This document shows positions 9,287-17,770 of a DNA stretch of 64,000 nucleotides, piece by piece (within the stretch, counting starts at the first letter, position 1; each line of letters opens with the position of its first letter). Source of the DNA: Propionicimonas sp. (GTDB lineage Bacteria > Actinomycetota > Actinomycetes > Propionibacteriales > Propionibacteriaceae); assembly GCF_029975155.1 (NCBI RefSeq), contig NZ_JARKPQ010000160.1, positions 37,782 through 101,781 on the forward strand. The letters are read 5' to 3'. The translations under genes and the position numbers were made by a program. The notes under the pieces were generated by a model, which was given only the letters and a program-made list of their open reading frames with translations, had not been told where the DNA came from and did not search any database.

Positions 9287-10193
9287 CGTCTGGTTGGTGC
9301 CGGACGGCCTCGACGGCGACCGCGTGGACGCGGCCGCCGCCCGGATGACGGGGCTCTCCCGCAGTCGGATCGAGGATCTCGCTGCCGCCGGGGGAGTGCT
9401 GGTCAACTCGCTCCCGGTGGCGAAGTCGCATCGCGTCCGTGCCGGCGACCTGCTCGAGGTGGAGATCACCACCGCGCCGACGGTCGAGGTCGTGCCGAAC
9501 GAGGTGGCCGGCATCACGATCGTCCACGACGACGCCGACATCGTCGTGGTGGACAAGCCGGCCGGGGTGGCCGCGCACCCGAGCCTCGGCTGGGACGGGC
9601 CGTCCGTCGTCGAGCACCTCGCCGCAGCGGGCTTCCGGATCTCCACCTCCGGAGCCGCGGAGCGGCAGGGCATCGTGCAGCGGCTGGACGTCGGCACGTC
9701 CGGCCTGATGGTGGTGGCCAAGAGCGAGCCGGCCTACACCGCGCTCAAGCGGGCGTTCCGCTCCCGCGACGTGACCAAGACCTACCACACCCTCGTCCAG
9801 GGCCATCCCGACCCGTTCGAGGGCACCATCGAGGCGCCGATCGGCCGCCACCCGGGTGCGGACTGGAGGATGGCCGTCGTCGCCGGCGGACGGCACAGCG
9901 TCACCCACTACCGGATGCTGGAGGCCTTCCCGGCGGTGACCCTGCTCGAGGTGCACCTGGAGACCGGGCGCACCCACCAGATCCGGGTGCACATGCAGGC
10001 GATCCGGCATCCGTGCGTCGGTGACCCGACCTATGGCGGCGATCCGACGCTGGCCGCCCGGCTGGGCCTGGAGCGGCAGTGGCTGCACGCCGTCGAGCTG
10101 GGGTTCGCCCACCCGCGGACGGGTGAGCCCGTGACCTTCCACTCCGACTACCCTGAGGACCTGAGGGCAGCGCTGGAGCTCGTCCGCGGTTGA
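9279..10193 (+). CDS. rluD: RluD-type 23S rRNA pseudouridine synthase
   Basis: RluA-family enzyme of 304 aa converting uridines in 23S rRNA to pseudouridine. An N-terminal S4 RNA-binding domain ([18 protein letters not shown] ... [10 protein letters not shown]) precedes the catalytic domain, with [12 protein letters not shown], the catalytic-Asp motif [16 protein letters not shown], and [13 protein letters not shown]. The exact target sites (RluD versus RluC or RluA) cannot be read from the sequence. It overlaps lspA and is followed by pyk. Confidence 0.93.
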   Translation: MSSVWLVPDGLDGDRVDAAAARMTGLSRSRIEDLAAAGGVLVNSLPVAKSHRVRAGDLLEVEITTAPTVEVVPNEVAGITIVHDDADIVVVDKPAGVAAHPSLGWDGPSVVEHLAAAGFRISTSGAAERQGIVQRLDVGTSGLMVVAKSEPAYTALKRAFRSRDVTKTYHTLVQGHPDPFEGTIEAPIGRHPGADWRMAVVAGGRHSVTHYRMLEAFPAVTLLEVHLETGRTHQIRVHMQAIRHPCVGDPTYGGDPTLAARLGLERQWLHAVELGFAHPRTGEPVTFHSDYPEDLRAALELVRG

Positions 10194-10224
10194 CGCGCGC
10201 CCACCGGCGGGTGCCGGCAGGGAC

Positions 10225-10230
10225 TAGGGT
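10225..10230 (+). promoter_or_regulatory. -10 hexamer of pyk, likely leaderless
   Basis: TAGGGT followed by 7 nt and then the pyk GTG (10238). This spacing would place the transcription start at the start codon. AGGG inside the hexamer could also serve as a ribosome-binding site, so the two readings compete. Confidence 0.45.
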
Positions 10231-10237
10231 TCAACAC

Positions 10238-11644
10238 GTGCGTAGAGCAAAGATCGTGTGCACGATCGGCCCGGCGACCGACTCGGCCGAGGCCATCGTC
10301 AACCTTGTCAATGCGGGCATGAACGTGGCCCGGCTGAACATGAGCCACGGCGACCACCTGATCCATGCCAAGCGGCTGGGCTGGATCCGCGACGCCGCTC
10401 GCGTCGCCGGTCGCCCGGTCGGGATCCTGGCCGACCTGCAGGGCCCGAAGATCCGCCTGGGGGAGTTCACCGACGGCGAGGCGTGGCTGGAGCCGGGCGA
10501 CCGGTTCGTGATCACCACCGACGAGGTGCCCGGCACCGCGGAGCGGGCGTCCACCACGCTGAAGACCCTCACCCACGACGTCACCCCCGGTGACCAGATC
10601 CTGATCAACGACGGCGCCATCGAGTTGAGGGCGGTGGAGGTCACCGACACCGACGTGGTCACCGAGGTGGTGATCGGCGGCCGGGTCTCCGACCACAAGG
10701 GCATCAACCTGCCCGGCGTGCCGGTGAGCGTGCCGGCCCTGAGCGAGAAGGACGAGCGCGACCTGCGCTGGGCGTTGCGCCACGGGGTCGACATGGTCGC
10801 GCTGTCGTTCGTGCGCAACGCGTCGGACGTGGAGCCGGTGCGCACGGTGATGGACGAGGAGGACCGCCACGTCCCGGTGATCGCCAAGCTGGAGAAGCCG
10901 CAGGCGATCGAGAACCTGTACGAGGTGATCGACGCGTTCGACGCCTTCATGGTGGCCCGCGGCGACCTGGGCGTGGAGCTTCCGCTGGAGGAGGTGCCCG
11001 GTGTGCAGAAGCGGATCATCGACGCGGCCAGGGCGTGGGCGAAGCCGGTGATCGTGGCCACCCAGATGCTGGAGTCGATGATCACCGCGCACCGGCCGAC
11101 GCGCGCGGAGGCGTCCGACGTCGCGAACGCGATCCTCGACGGCGCGGACGCCGTGATGCTGTCCGGCGAGACGGCGGTGGGGGAGTACGCGATCGACGCG
11201 GTGAACGTGATGGCCCGGATCATCACCCGGACCGAGTCGGAGGGGCTGGACAAGATCCGTCCGCTGAACTGGAACCCGCACACGACGTCCGGTGTGATCT
11301 CGAAGGCCGCGGTCGAGGTGGCCGAGCGGGTCGGGGCGAAGTACCTGGCGGCGTTCACGATCTCCGGCGACACCCCGCACCGGCTGGCCAGGCTGCGCTC
11401 CGAGGTGCCGATCATGGCGTTCACGCCGTTGCCCAAGACCGCTCAGGAGCTCACCCTGTGCTGGGGCGTGCAGAGCTACGTGACGCCGGAGTACACCAGC
11501 ACCGACTCCATGGTCGAGTCCGTGCAGACCGGGCTGTCCGAGACCGGCTTCCTGCAGCACGGCGACCATGTCGTGATCGTCGCCGGCAACCCCGGTCGCC
11601 ACACCCGCCAGACCAACTCGCTGCGGGTCTACCAGATGGACTGA
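10238..11644 (+). CDS. pyk: Pyruvate kinase
   Basis: Converts PEP and ADP to pyruvate and ATP, the last step of glycolysis. It is 468 aa from GTG 10238 (product MRRAKIVCTIGPATDS); the ORF-track start at 10190 overlaps rluD and adds a non-conserved extension. Motifs are NMSHGDH, ADLQGPKIRLGEF, the active-site region VIAKLEKPQAIENL, MVARGDLGVELPLEEVP and ATQMLESMI. The C-terminal allosteric domain is present. The nearby -10 hexamer suggests its own transcript. Confidence 0.97.
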   Translation: MRRAKIVCTIGPATDSAEAIVNLVNAGMNVARLNMSHGDHLIHAKRLGWIRDAARVAGRPVGILADLQGPKIRLGEFTDGEAWLEPGDRFVITTDEVPGTAERASTTLKTLTHDVTPGDQILINDGAIELRAVEVTDTDVVTEVVIGGRVSDHKGINLPGVPVSVPALSEKDERDLRWALRHGVDMVALSFVRNASDVEPVRTVMDEEDRHVPVIAKLEKPQAIENLYEVIDAFDAFMVARGDLGVELPLEEVPGVQKRIIDAARAWAKPVIVATQMLESMITAHRPTRAEASDVANAILDGADAVMLSGETAVGEYAIDAVNVMARIITRTESEGLDKIRPLNWNPHTTSGVISKAAVEVAERVGAKYLAAFTISGDTPHRLARLRSEVPIMAFTPLPKTAQELTLCWGVQSYVTPEYTSTDSMVESVQTGLSETGFLQHGDHVVIVAGNPGRHTRQTNSLRVYQMD

Positions 11645-11663
11645 GTCTGCGACCTTTGATCTA

Positions 11664-11692
11664 TTGACAGGACAAACTATTGTCGCTAGTTT
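11664..11692 (+). promoter_or_regulatory. Strong promoter with internal operator-like palindrome upstream of adh
   Basis: Consensus TTGACA (11664-11669), a 17-nt spacer and TAGTTT (11687-11692). Between the hexamers lies the inverted repeat GACAA-acta-TTGTC (11671-11684), well placed for a repressor or an activator. The local AT content is well above the surroundings. Confidence 0.65.
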
Positions 11693-11734
11693 TCCTTTGT
11701 CGGCGGCGGAGCCGGCGAGGGGACCGAGCGACAG

Positions 11735-12895
11735 GTGAGCCAGGTGGACCAAGAGACCCTGACCATTCCCGAGACCATGCGTGCGGCCGTGCTGGTCGCT
11801 CCCGGTGAACCGCTGCAGGTGAAGCACATCCGGACGCCGCGTCCCGGCGCCGGAGAGGTGCTGGTGAAGGTCACCGCCTGTGGGCTGTGCCACTCCGACC
11901 TGCACGTGATGGCGGGCAAGATCCCGTTCCCGACACCCGCGGTGCTGGGGCACGAGGTGTCCGGCACGGTGGTTCAGCTGGGCGACAACACGCAGCACAG
12001 CGGGCTCTCGGTGGGCGACGCCGTCTGCGGTGCGTTCCTGATGCCGTGCGGCCAGTGCCCGGACTGCGCGCGCGGCCGGGACGACCTGTGCGCGCCGTTC
12101 TTCGACCTCAACCGCCTGAAGGGACAGCTGTTCGACGGCACCAGCCGGCTGGCCGACCTGGACGGCAGCGTGATCGCCCAGTACTCCATGGGCGGCCTGG
12201 CGGAGTACTGCGTGATCCCGGTCACGGCGGTGACGCCGATGGTGCCCGGAATGGACCCGGTGGCCGCGGCGATCCTCGGCTGCGCGGCCATGACGGCGTA
12301 CGGCGCCGTCCGCCGCGGAGCGGACCTGCGCTACGGCGAGACGGTCGCGGTGATCGGCATCGGCGGCGTGGGCTCGAACATCGTGCAGGTCGCACACGAA
12401 CTGGGTGCCCGCAAGGTGATCGCGATCGACGTCGACGACGAGAAGCTGGAGGCGGCGATCCGCTACGGCGCATCGGACGTGATCAACTCCCGCCACCTGG
12501 ATGCGCGGGACCGGGTGTTCGAGCTCACGGCCGGGCGGGGTGTGGATCTGGCGATCGAGGCGCTGGGCTTCCCGCAGACCTTCGAGCAGGCGCTGACCCT
12601 GCTGGCGGACGGCGGCCGGATGGTGCCGGTGGGCCTGGCGGCCGGCTCGCAGACCGCGGCCGTCGAGATCAACCGGATCGTGCGCAGGGGCCAGCAGATC
12701 TGCGGCTCCTACGGCGCCCGCACGCGCACCGACCTGCCGATCGTGGTCGACCTGGCCGCCCGCGGCGTCCTGGACTACCGCGGCGTGGTCTCCGAGCGGG
12801 TGTCGCTGTCGAACGCCGAGGCGACCTACCGCCGTCTCGAGCACGGCGGCGTCTCCGGCCGCGCCGTGGTGGAGATGGCCCTGAACGACCGCTGA
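11735..12895 (+). CDS. Zinc-dependent alcohol dehydrogenase (MDR superfamily)
   Basis: 386-aa medium-chain dehydrogenase. The catalytic zinc site is visible as CGLCHSDLH and GHEVSG, and the structural zinc site as CGQCPDCARGRDDLC. The Rossmann motif is VAVIGIGGVGSNIVQVAHELGA, followed by AIDVDDEKLEAA, so NAD is favoured over NADP. The alcohol or aldehyde substrate cannot be told. GTG 11735 has GAGGGGA upstream. It is monocistronic: its own promoter lies before it and a repeat-bearing gap follows. Expression is probably conditional, given the palindrome in the promoter. Confidence 0.9.
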   Translation: MSQVDQETLTIPETMRAAVLVAPGEPLQVKHIRTPRPGAGEVLVKVTACGLCHSDLHVMAGKIPFPTPAVLGHEVSGTVVQLGDNTQHSGLSVGDAVCGAFLMPCGQCPDCARGRDDLCAPFFDLNRLKGQLFDGTSRLADLDGSVIAQYSMGGLAEYCVIPVTAVTPMVPGMDPVAAAILGCAAMTAYGAVRRGADLRYGETVAVIGIGGVGSNIVQVAHELGARKVIAIDVDDEKLEAAIRYGASDVINSRHLDARDRVFELTAGRGVDLAIEALGFPQTFEQALTLLADGGRMVPVGLAAGSQTAAVEINRIVRRGQQICGSYGARTRTDLPIVVDLAARGVLDYRGVVSERVSLSNAEATYRRLEHGGVSGRAVVEMALNDR

Positions 12896-12912
12896 CTCGT
12901 CCCCAAACCGCT

Positions 12913-12931
12913 GGTCGAGCCTGTCGAGACC
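12913..12931. repeat. Dispersed palindromic repeat, copy 1
   Basis: GGTCGAGCCTGTCGAGACC, copy of the intergenic family also found at 20892, 25464, 47731-47772 and 63813. It sits just upstream of the truncated antitoxin reading frame. Confidence 0.8.
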
Positions 12932-12934
12932 CCT

Positions 12935-13136
12935 GTTGGCCGAACTCCACCCCGGCTCCTCGAGAGCGTGGAGGCAGGTGAGGTCGTGACGATCGCGCGC
13001 CGGGAAGCCGGTTGCGGATCTGGTGCCGCACCGGCATGCGGACATCGTCTGGGGCACCCTCGGCGGCGGGGTCGAGATCGCAGACGACTTCGATGCGCCC
13101 GACGAGCGGGTCATCGACCTGTTCGATGGCCGATGA
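12935..13136 (+). pseudogene. Phd/YefM-type antitoxin remnant (frameshifted, 5' end lost)
   Basis: Translation gives RLLESVEAGEVVTIARR in one frame and, after the run CGCCGGGAAGCC near 13000, KPVADLVPHRHADIVWG ... DERVIDLFDGR in another. Together they read as a typical Phd/YefM antitoxin (LLxxVExGExVxIxRxGxPVAxLVP). A 2-nt deletion, or +1 slip, at 13003-13005 breaks it. No normal start or N-terminal DNA-binding segment is visible; upstream is repeat copy 1. The stop overlaps the vapC ATG (ATGA), the normal coupling for such operons. A sequencing error could also explain the shift. Confidence 0.65.
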
Positions 13137-13519
13137 CCTCGCTGCTCCTCGACACGCAGGCGCTGCTGTGGCTGCTCAGCGACAGTCGGCGAATGGGTCC
13201 GCGTGCCAGGGCGTTGATCGCGTCGGCCACCAGCGTCCACTACTCGGCCGCATCGGTCTGGGAGATCCTGATCAAGTCCACCCTGGGGAAGCTTCGAATC
13301 GACGGTGACCTCGCGGCGTCGCTCAGGGCCGCGCATCTGCAGGAGCTGCCGATCACTGTTGACCACGCTCTCGCCGTCTCAACGGTGGACCTGCCGCACC
13401 GCGACCCCTTCGACCGGCTGCTGCTCACCCAGGCCGATGCAGAGGGAATGACCTTCCTCACGGCCGACGCGATTCTGCTCGGCACGGGACGCAGCGACGT
13501 CCGCGATGCCCGCGCGTAG
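13133..13519 (+). CDS. VapC-like PIN-domain toxin
   Basis: 128-aa PIN-domain ribonuclease of the VapC toxin type. The acidic metal-binding residues lie in LLLDTQALLWLL, SAASVWEILIK and HRDPFDRLLLTQA, and a FLTAD motif follows, so the catalytic set appears intact. ATG 13133 overlaps the antitoxin stop; the ORF-track start at 12968 runs through the shifted antitoxin. With the antitoxin apparently broken, this toxin must be weakly expressed, inactive, or controlled from elsewhere. Confidence 0.82.
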   Translation: MTSLLLDTQALLWLLSDSRRMGPRARALIASATSVHYSAASVWEILIKSTLGKLRIDGDLAASLRAAHLQELPITVDHALAVSTVDLPHRDPFDRLLLTQADAEGMTFLTADAILLGTGRSDVRDARA

Positions 13520-13634
13520 TGTCTTGTCTGCGCACGATGTCTCCCCGGTGGCCGAACCTAGAGCCGAAACGTACCTGGAGGCCCGCGAAGGCAAGGATTG
13601 ACCGCGGAAGCGAGTAGCCAGGCGATTCGGCTGG

Positions 13635-13640
13635 TAGTGT
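13635..13640 (+). promoter_or_regulatory. -10 hexamer upstream of the small lipoprotein gene
   Basis: TAGTGT, 29 nt before the GTG at 13670. TTGACC lies at 13598-13603, too far away to pair with it cleanly. Nothing else is seen in 13520-13669. Confidence 0.3.
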
Positions 13641-13669
13641 TTCGTTGAGACTTCGCGGAAAGAAGCATA

Positions 13670-13969
13670 GTGTCGCGTCGAGTGGCGGTCGTCGCCGCCT
13701 CGTTAGGAGCACTTCTGTTTTCCGCGTGCGGCCCGGATTCGAACATCTGGGTGGTCAACAACTCAGACCAGTACCTGTACCTCTACGTGCCGATGACTGA
13801 TGGAGCGTGGCAGAAGCTGACGGAGATGCCGCCGAGGTCACGAGGGCAGCAGAACTTCGTTGTCTCCGCTGGGAAATGCCTCCCCGACGCTTTCATTGCT
13901 GACAAGAATGGGAATGTTCTCAAGCGCATAGAAAAGCTGTGCTGGCACGATACCGTCGCTTTTCCCTGA
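13670..13969 (+). CDS. Small putative lipoprotein, unknown function
   Basis: 99-aa protein. A short basic start (MSRR) and hydrophobic stretch end at LLFSAC, a somewhat imperfect lipobox (Phe at -3), so Cys20 could be lipidated. The mature part (GPDSNIWVVNNSDQYLYLYVPM) reads as a small beta-rich domain with two further Cys residues (GKCLPD, KLCWHD). I do not recognise the family. GGAAAGAAG lies before the GTG. It is the first gene of the low-GC island and may belong with the secreted proteins downstream. Confidence 0.6.
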   Translation: MSRRVAVVAASLGALLFSACGPDSNIWVVNNSDQYLYLYVPMTDGAWQKLTEMPPRSRGQQNFVVSAGKCLPDAFIADKNGNVLKRIEKLCWHDTVAFP

Positions 13970-14018
13970 AGGCTCTGCACGCTCTTCTTCGTTCGCAGTG
14001 AACTGGCGGCCGGTCGGG

Positions 14019-14029
14019 TAGGCTAGTCT
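14019..14029 (+). promoter_or_regulatory. Overlapping -10 hexamers before the metallopeptidase gene
   Basis: TAGGCT (14019-14024) and TAGTCT (14024-14029) overlap in the 173-nt gap before the next ORF. No clear -35 is seen. Confidence 0.3.
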
Positions 14030-14142
14030 TCTCGGAATCCTCTATCTTTCTCTTTGGATCCGATGGAGTGGTCTGAACTACTGGAGCCTGGTCGCCAACT
14101 GCGCCGGCCGCCTTCCACCCTGCCCTCGGGTACCACACGACT

Positions 14143-15549
14143 TTGGTCGTTTCGCCGCGGGCGATCGTCCTTCTCGCGGTGACAACGGTTCCCAGTGCCG
14201 CCCAGCCAACTCCTACACCTCGGCCGGTCCCCGGACGCGACGACGTGGTAGCTACGCGGGGTTGGACGCGTCCGGTACCCGGCCCGAACCTGTTGGGGAA
14301 GGCAGAGCACGACACCACGGGCCCATCTGGGGCACCAGAGGTTCCTGAAGGACTGAGTCGTCCCGTTGAGCGTTTGCTGTCGGATGCCCGCTCGGGGAAG
14401 ATCTCCCGCGATCAGGCGCACGAGTTCGCCGTCGGGGCCTCAGTGGGAAGCCAGGGGATCCCAGTTCGCTACAGAGTGAAGACGCCCACGCGACTCGATC
14501 TGCAGGTGCTTGCGCTCACGGGTGCTCACTATCAGATCTCCGACGAGTCCGATGAGATCGCTCCGTCTCACCGGGCTGGCCCGCCCAGCTTCGCATGCCA
14601 AGTGAGTGGGTGGTGTGAACTCACCGGGCGTCACACGGCTGTTCTGTGGCCAGCGTCCGACTGGACGCAGGACGAGCAGCTTGACGTCGACCCTGCCGAC
14701 GGACGGCCCGACCACTACGCGAAGCTTATAGATCGCGCAGATCAGGCTTGGGATTATTTCAAGGACGATCTCGGCATGGAGGTGCTCGACCCGATCGTTT
14801 GGCACATGGGAGCGATGCCAGGCGGGACGATCAACTGTCCAGCCCACATCATTGCCGGCTCGGTGGAGTATCTGGCTATCCACGAGACTTTCCATCAGTT
14901 CCAGTGGACGTACCTCACAACCGCTGTCAATTCGGTACACTTCTTGGCCAACTACTTTAGCTTGAGTTGGTGGATTGAGGCTTCGGCGAGCTGGGCCACG
15001 AAATAGTTCGCAGTGGACGTCCTGGATCCGCAGCGAGTCGCTGCGAATCAACATCCAACCGGCGCTACGGAAAACATTGCTGAGGCGGCCCACATCCCAG
15101 AATTCCTGAACGGCGCAGGGCTGCCGCTTGATGACGACGATCCCGCCAACGAGCGACAGTACGGAGCCGTGGTGGTGGCGGAGTTCATGTCGCAGTACAC
15201 AGACGATCGCGACTTCGTGAAGAAGTCCTCCGTCTACCTGGAGGGCGACGAGTACCTCGACGGACTTGAGCAGATCGTGGGGACACTGGAGAACGAGGGC
15301 TACTGGCCGGCGTGGGCCCTAGCGGACATGTGGACATCGCTGTACCGGCTGTGCGACGACTCAGGCGACTCGTTCAACTCGATGCGGCTGCGCACGACCA
15401 GGGAGATGAGCGTGACGTTGCCGCTGGAGATGGCCGACCGGGCGGTGGAGGCGTGGATGCGTGAAGAGGTCGTGCCAGCCTGCGATCGGTTCGCCGCGGA
15501 ACCCATCCCGGGCTGTCTCGTCCGACGAGGCCTACCGCCAGCTGGGTGA
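14143..15549 (+). pseudogene. Secreted gluzincin-like metallopeptidase interrupted by an in-frame TAG
   Basis: Two ORF-track entries (14143-15006 and 15013-15549) are in the same frame and separated only by TAG at 15004. Together they encode about 468 residues. The N-terminus (MVVSPRAIVLLAVTTVPSAAQP, from TTG) looks like a signal peptide. The zinc motif is AIHETFHQFQW (HExxH), and WWIEASASW about 30 residues later gives a plausible third Glu ligand, as in gluzincins. The TAG falls three residues after that Glu region, so the truncated form keeps the zinc ligands but loses about 180 C-terminal residues. The family is not otherwise recognised. No suppressor tRNA is visible here. A recent nonsense mutation or a base-call error are both possible. 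Confidence 0.6.
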
Positions 15550-15667
15550 GGTCACCGGGAGGTGATCACCCACTTCCGGAAATGCGTCGCGGTCGCCATC
15601 GTCGTGGGCTCGATCCGCTGGCGGTCGCTGCTCTCTCGTGTCTGCGCCGTCGGGGTCAAGTTGGTCG

Positions 15668-15689
15668 GCCCGCGCGGGTTCGCGCGGGC
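15668..15689. terminator. Hairpin between convergent genes
   Basis: GCCCGCGCG-ggtt-CGCGCGGGC, a 9-bp perfect stem, in the gap between the peptidase remnant and the convergent response regulator. No T-tract. The weak ORF 15546-15746 over this gap is not supported. Confidence 0.4.
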
Positions 15690-15705
15690 ATCTGGTTGGG
15701 GCACC

Positions 15706-16362
15706 CTAGAGCAGGTGGAGTTCGCCGGCCCGTAGGGCCAGGGTGACGCGGTTGGTTGCGTCGAGCTTCTTGGTGAGGATTCCGATGTGGTACTTGACCG
15801 TGGCTTCGGACAGGTAGACCTGCTCGGCGATCCTCTTGTTGGTCAGCCCTTCAGCGAGCAGCTTGAGGATCCGGCTCTCGGTCTCGGTCAGTCTTGGGGC
15901 GTCTTCAGGTCGCAGCGGGGCGGTCAGCCGGTCGCGGACCTTGGGTGTGAGCACCGAGAGGCCGGAGCGGGCTGCTCGGATGGCGTCGGCGACGGCGTCG
16001 TGTGAGGTGTCCTTGTACAGGAAGCCGAGGGCGCCGGCGCAGTGCATGTCGGAGACGGTTTCCTGGCTGGTCAGTGAGGTGAGGGCGAGAACTCGAACTG
16101 AGGGTACTTGCTCGCGGATCAGCGCGGTCAGCTCGGCACCGCTCATGCCTGGCATTGCGACGTCGACCAGCATGACGTCGGGCGGGTCGGCGCGTGCGGC
16201 TTCGAGGGCTTCGGCGCCGTGCTGGTAGGTGTTGGTGATGTGCAGGTCGGGGTAGGCGTCGAGCAGTTTGGCCAGCGCGGTCCGGACGTACATGTCGTCG
16301 TCCACGATCACGACTTTGATGACTGCTGTGCTCCCAGTGGGATTCTGGCGCGGGTCATCCAT
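15706..16362 (-). CDS. NarL/FixJ-family response regulator
   Basis: 218-aa DNA-binding response regulator. The receiver domain starts VIKVVIVDDD, with the phospho-acceptor Asp in VMLVDVAMPG and the conserved Lys in FLYKD. The C-terminal LuxR-type helix-turn-helix reads LTETESRILKLLAEGLTNKRIAEQVYLSEATVKYH. ATG 16362 is preceded by AGGAGGA at 7 nt, so the longer ORF (301 aa) is rejected. It overlaps the 3' end of the kinase gene by 55 nt, so the two are co-transcribed. Targets are probably nearby divergent genes, by inference. Confidence 0.93.
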   Translation of the reverse strand: MDDPRQNPTGSTAVIKVVIVDDDMYVRTALAKLLDAYPDLHITNTYQHGAEALEAARADPPDVMLVDVAMPGMSGAELTALIREQVPSVRVLALTSLTSQETVSDMHCAGALGFLYKDTSHDAVADAIRAARSGLSVLTPKVRDRLTAPLRPEDAPRLTETESRILKLLAEGLTNKRIAEQVYLSEATVKYHIGILTKKLDATNRVTLALRAGELHLL

Positions 16363-17432
16363 CGCTTGTCCTCCTGCAGCGTGTTGAGTTCGCCGCCGAT
16401 CGGGGTGAGACGTTCGCGGACCCCGAGTAGTCCCATTGCGGAGTCGCCGGAGCCTGTCCGGGTTCCGCCGGGTGCCACGGTGTCGTTGATGAAGACCATA
16501 TCGACCGAGTGGTGGTCGATGCTGAGGATTAGCGCGCAGGGGCCGGACTTGCTGGCGTGCCGTTCGATGTTGGAGGTGGCCTCGCCGACCACGACTTTGA
16601 TGGTGGGCCACAGTTCGGGAGGGATCGTGTCAGGGTCGCCTTCGATGGTGAGTGCGACGCTGAATCTGATTGCTTCGAGGGCTTTGGCGGCCTCGCGGAG
16701 GACGTCGCCGGGCGAGCCGGCTTCGTCGGCCTGGCCGGGGGTTTCGGGTTGCGGGTCGCGCAGGAGGTTCATCAGTAGGCGAAGCTGCGCGAGTGCGGCC
16801 TGGATCTCGCCCACGACCGCGTTCATCTCGGAGGGGTCCAGGCTCTGTTGGGTGACCTGTGCGCGGAGAGCGGCGCGGGACAGGTCTCTGGCGACGGTGT
16901 CGTGAAGATCCCGGGCCAGAGATAGCCGCTGCTGGACCAGGGCGGCCGCTTGTGCCTCGGATTGGGCGTGGCGGAATGCGGCGAAGGCGTTGCCGATCAG
17001 CCACAGGACTGCGATCAAGGCCGCCCACACGACACCGCCGAGAAGGAATCGGGCGCTGCCGGGGTAGTCCTGGTACTGCAGGGCCACCAGGATCAGGCCG
17101 TAGCATGCGGTCATCCAGCGGCGCGCCAGCCTCAGGTTCCGCATCCCGGTGCCGAGGATCGGGATGAGCGTCGCGTACTGGCCCAGGGAAACCGAACCTG
17201 TTGGTACGAGGAAGTAGCCGACCAGCAGCAAGCCGAGCGCCACACCGGCGATCTTGGGCCAACGGACCGTGCAGCCGGCAGCCACACACATGGCGATATC
17301 GAGGGCCAGCGCCCAGGGCTGGCTGACCTGCAGACCGAGGGCAAGGCTCAGCACGGCGAGCATCGCCGCCAGGAAGACGTCCAGACCGCCGCCGAGCAAC
17401 AGCTTGGGGACGGATCGGAGCTGCTGGTCCAT
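16308..17432 (-). CDS. NarL-type sensor histidine kinase (HisKA_3)
   Basis: 374-aa membrane sensor kinase. About four to five hydrophobic helices occupy residues 12-150, with no large extracellular domain, so it probably senses a membrane or small ligand. The dimerisation/phospho-acceptor helix is LSLARDLHDTVARDLSRAAL. The ATPase domain has GEATSNIERHA (N box) and GLLGVRERLTPIGGEL (G box). AGAGGTGG precedes the ATG and TAGTCT lies about 30 nt upstream. It is the partner of the overlapping response regulator and is divergent from the small-peptide genes. Confidence 0.92.
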   Translation of the reverse strand: MDQQLRSVPKLLLGGGLDVFLAAMLAVLSLALGLQVSQPWALALDIAMCVAAGCTVRWPKIAGVALGLLLVGYFLVPTGSVSLGQYATLIPILGTGMRNLRLARRWMTACYGLILVALQYQDYPGSARFLLGGVVWAALIAVLWLIGNAFAAFRHAQSEAQAAALVQQRLSLARDLHDTVARDLSRAALRAQVTQQSLDPSEMNAVVGEIQAALAQLRLLMNLLRDPQPETPGQADEAGSPGDVLREAAKALEAIRFSVALTIEGDPDTIPPELWPTIKVVVGEATSNIERHASKSGPCALILSIDHHSVDMVFINDTVAPGGTRTGSGDSAMGLLGVRERLTPIGGELNTLQEDKRWMTRARIPLGAQQSSKS

Positions 17433-17596
17433 GCCACCTCTCTGGTTCGGCCAAGACGACAGACTAGCCAGATGGGTGAACCGCGGGGCCGTTTCGCCTA
17501 TCCGACTGGGTGGATCTTCCCAATAGCCCTCACCCGAGTGGCTGGCTCTGCTCTGTCGGCATTCCGCGACGACGGGGCCGGTGGGACTCTCTGTCC

Positions 17597-17770
17597 ATGA
17601 AACAAGTACGCAGGCATGCGAGCCGGCTCCTCGCGGCCCAAATGCTCGGCATCGCGGCCGTCATCCCGATCGCGGCAACAACGGTGGCCAGCGTGAGCCC
17701 GCCCACTGCACAGAGCATCTGCGACGTCCTCCCGCTGTTTCCAGGCTGCCCCGCCAGACCCAAAGCCTGA
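17597..17770 (+). CDS. Small secreted cysteine-containing peptide (candidate signal or effector)
   Basis: 57-aa ORF divergent from the histidine kinase. MKQVRRHASRLLAAQ... is a basic start followed by a hydrophobic stretch (MLGIAAVIPIAATTVASVSPPTAQ), like a Sec signal peptide with possible cleavage after TAQ or nearby. The remaining segment SICDVLPLFPGCPARPKA is very short, proline-rich and has two Cys that could form a loop. I do not recognise it. The ribosome-binding site is weak, so the gene is only moderately supported. A pheromone sensed by the adjacent kinase is one possibility. Confidence 0.45.
   Translation: MKQVRRHASRLLAAQMLGIAAVIPIAATTVASVSPPTAQSICDVLPLFPGCPARPKA

Noticed and set aside
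10148-13366. 1072-aa minus-strand ORF
   Set aside because: Antisense to rluD, pyk and adh, whose family motifs are clear. The translation is rich in His, Arg, Gly and Val, as expected of a shadow frame in very GC-rich DNA.
15546-15746. Small ORF between the peptidase remnant and the response regulator
   Set aside because: No family features, overlaps the response regulator end and a hairpin; the ribosome-binding-like box is too close to its alternative GTG.
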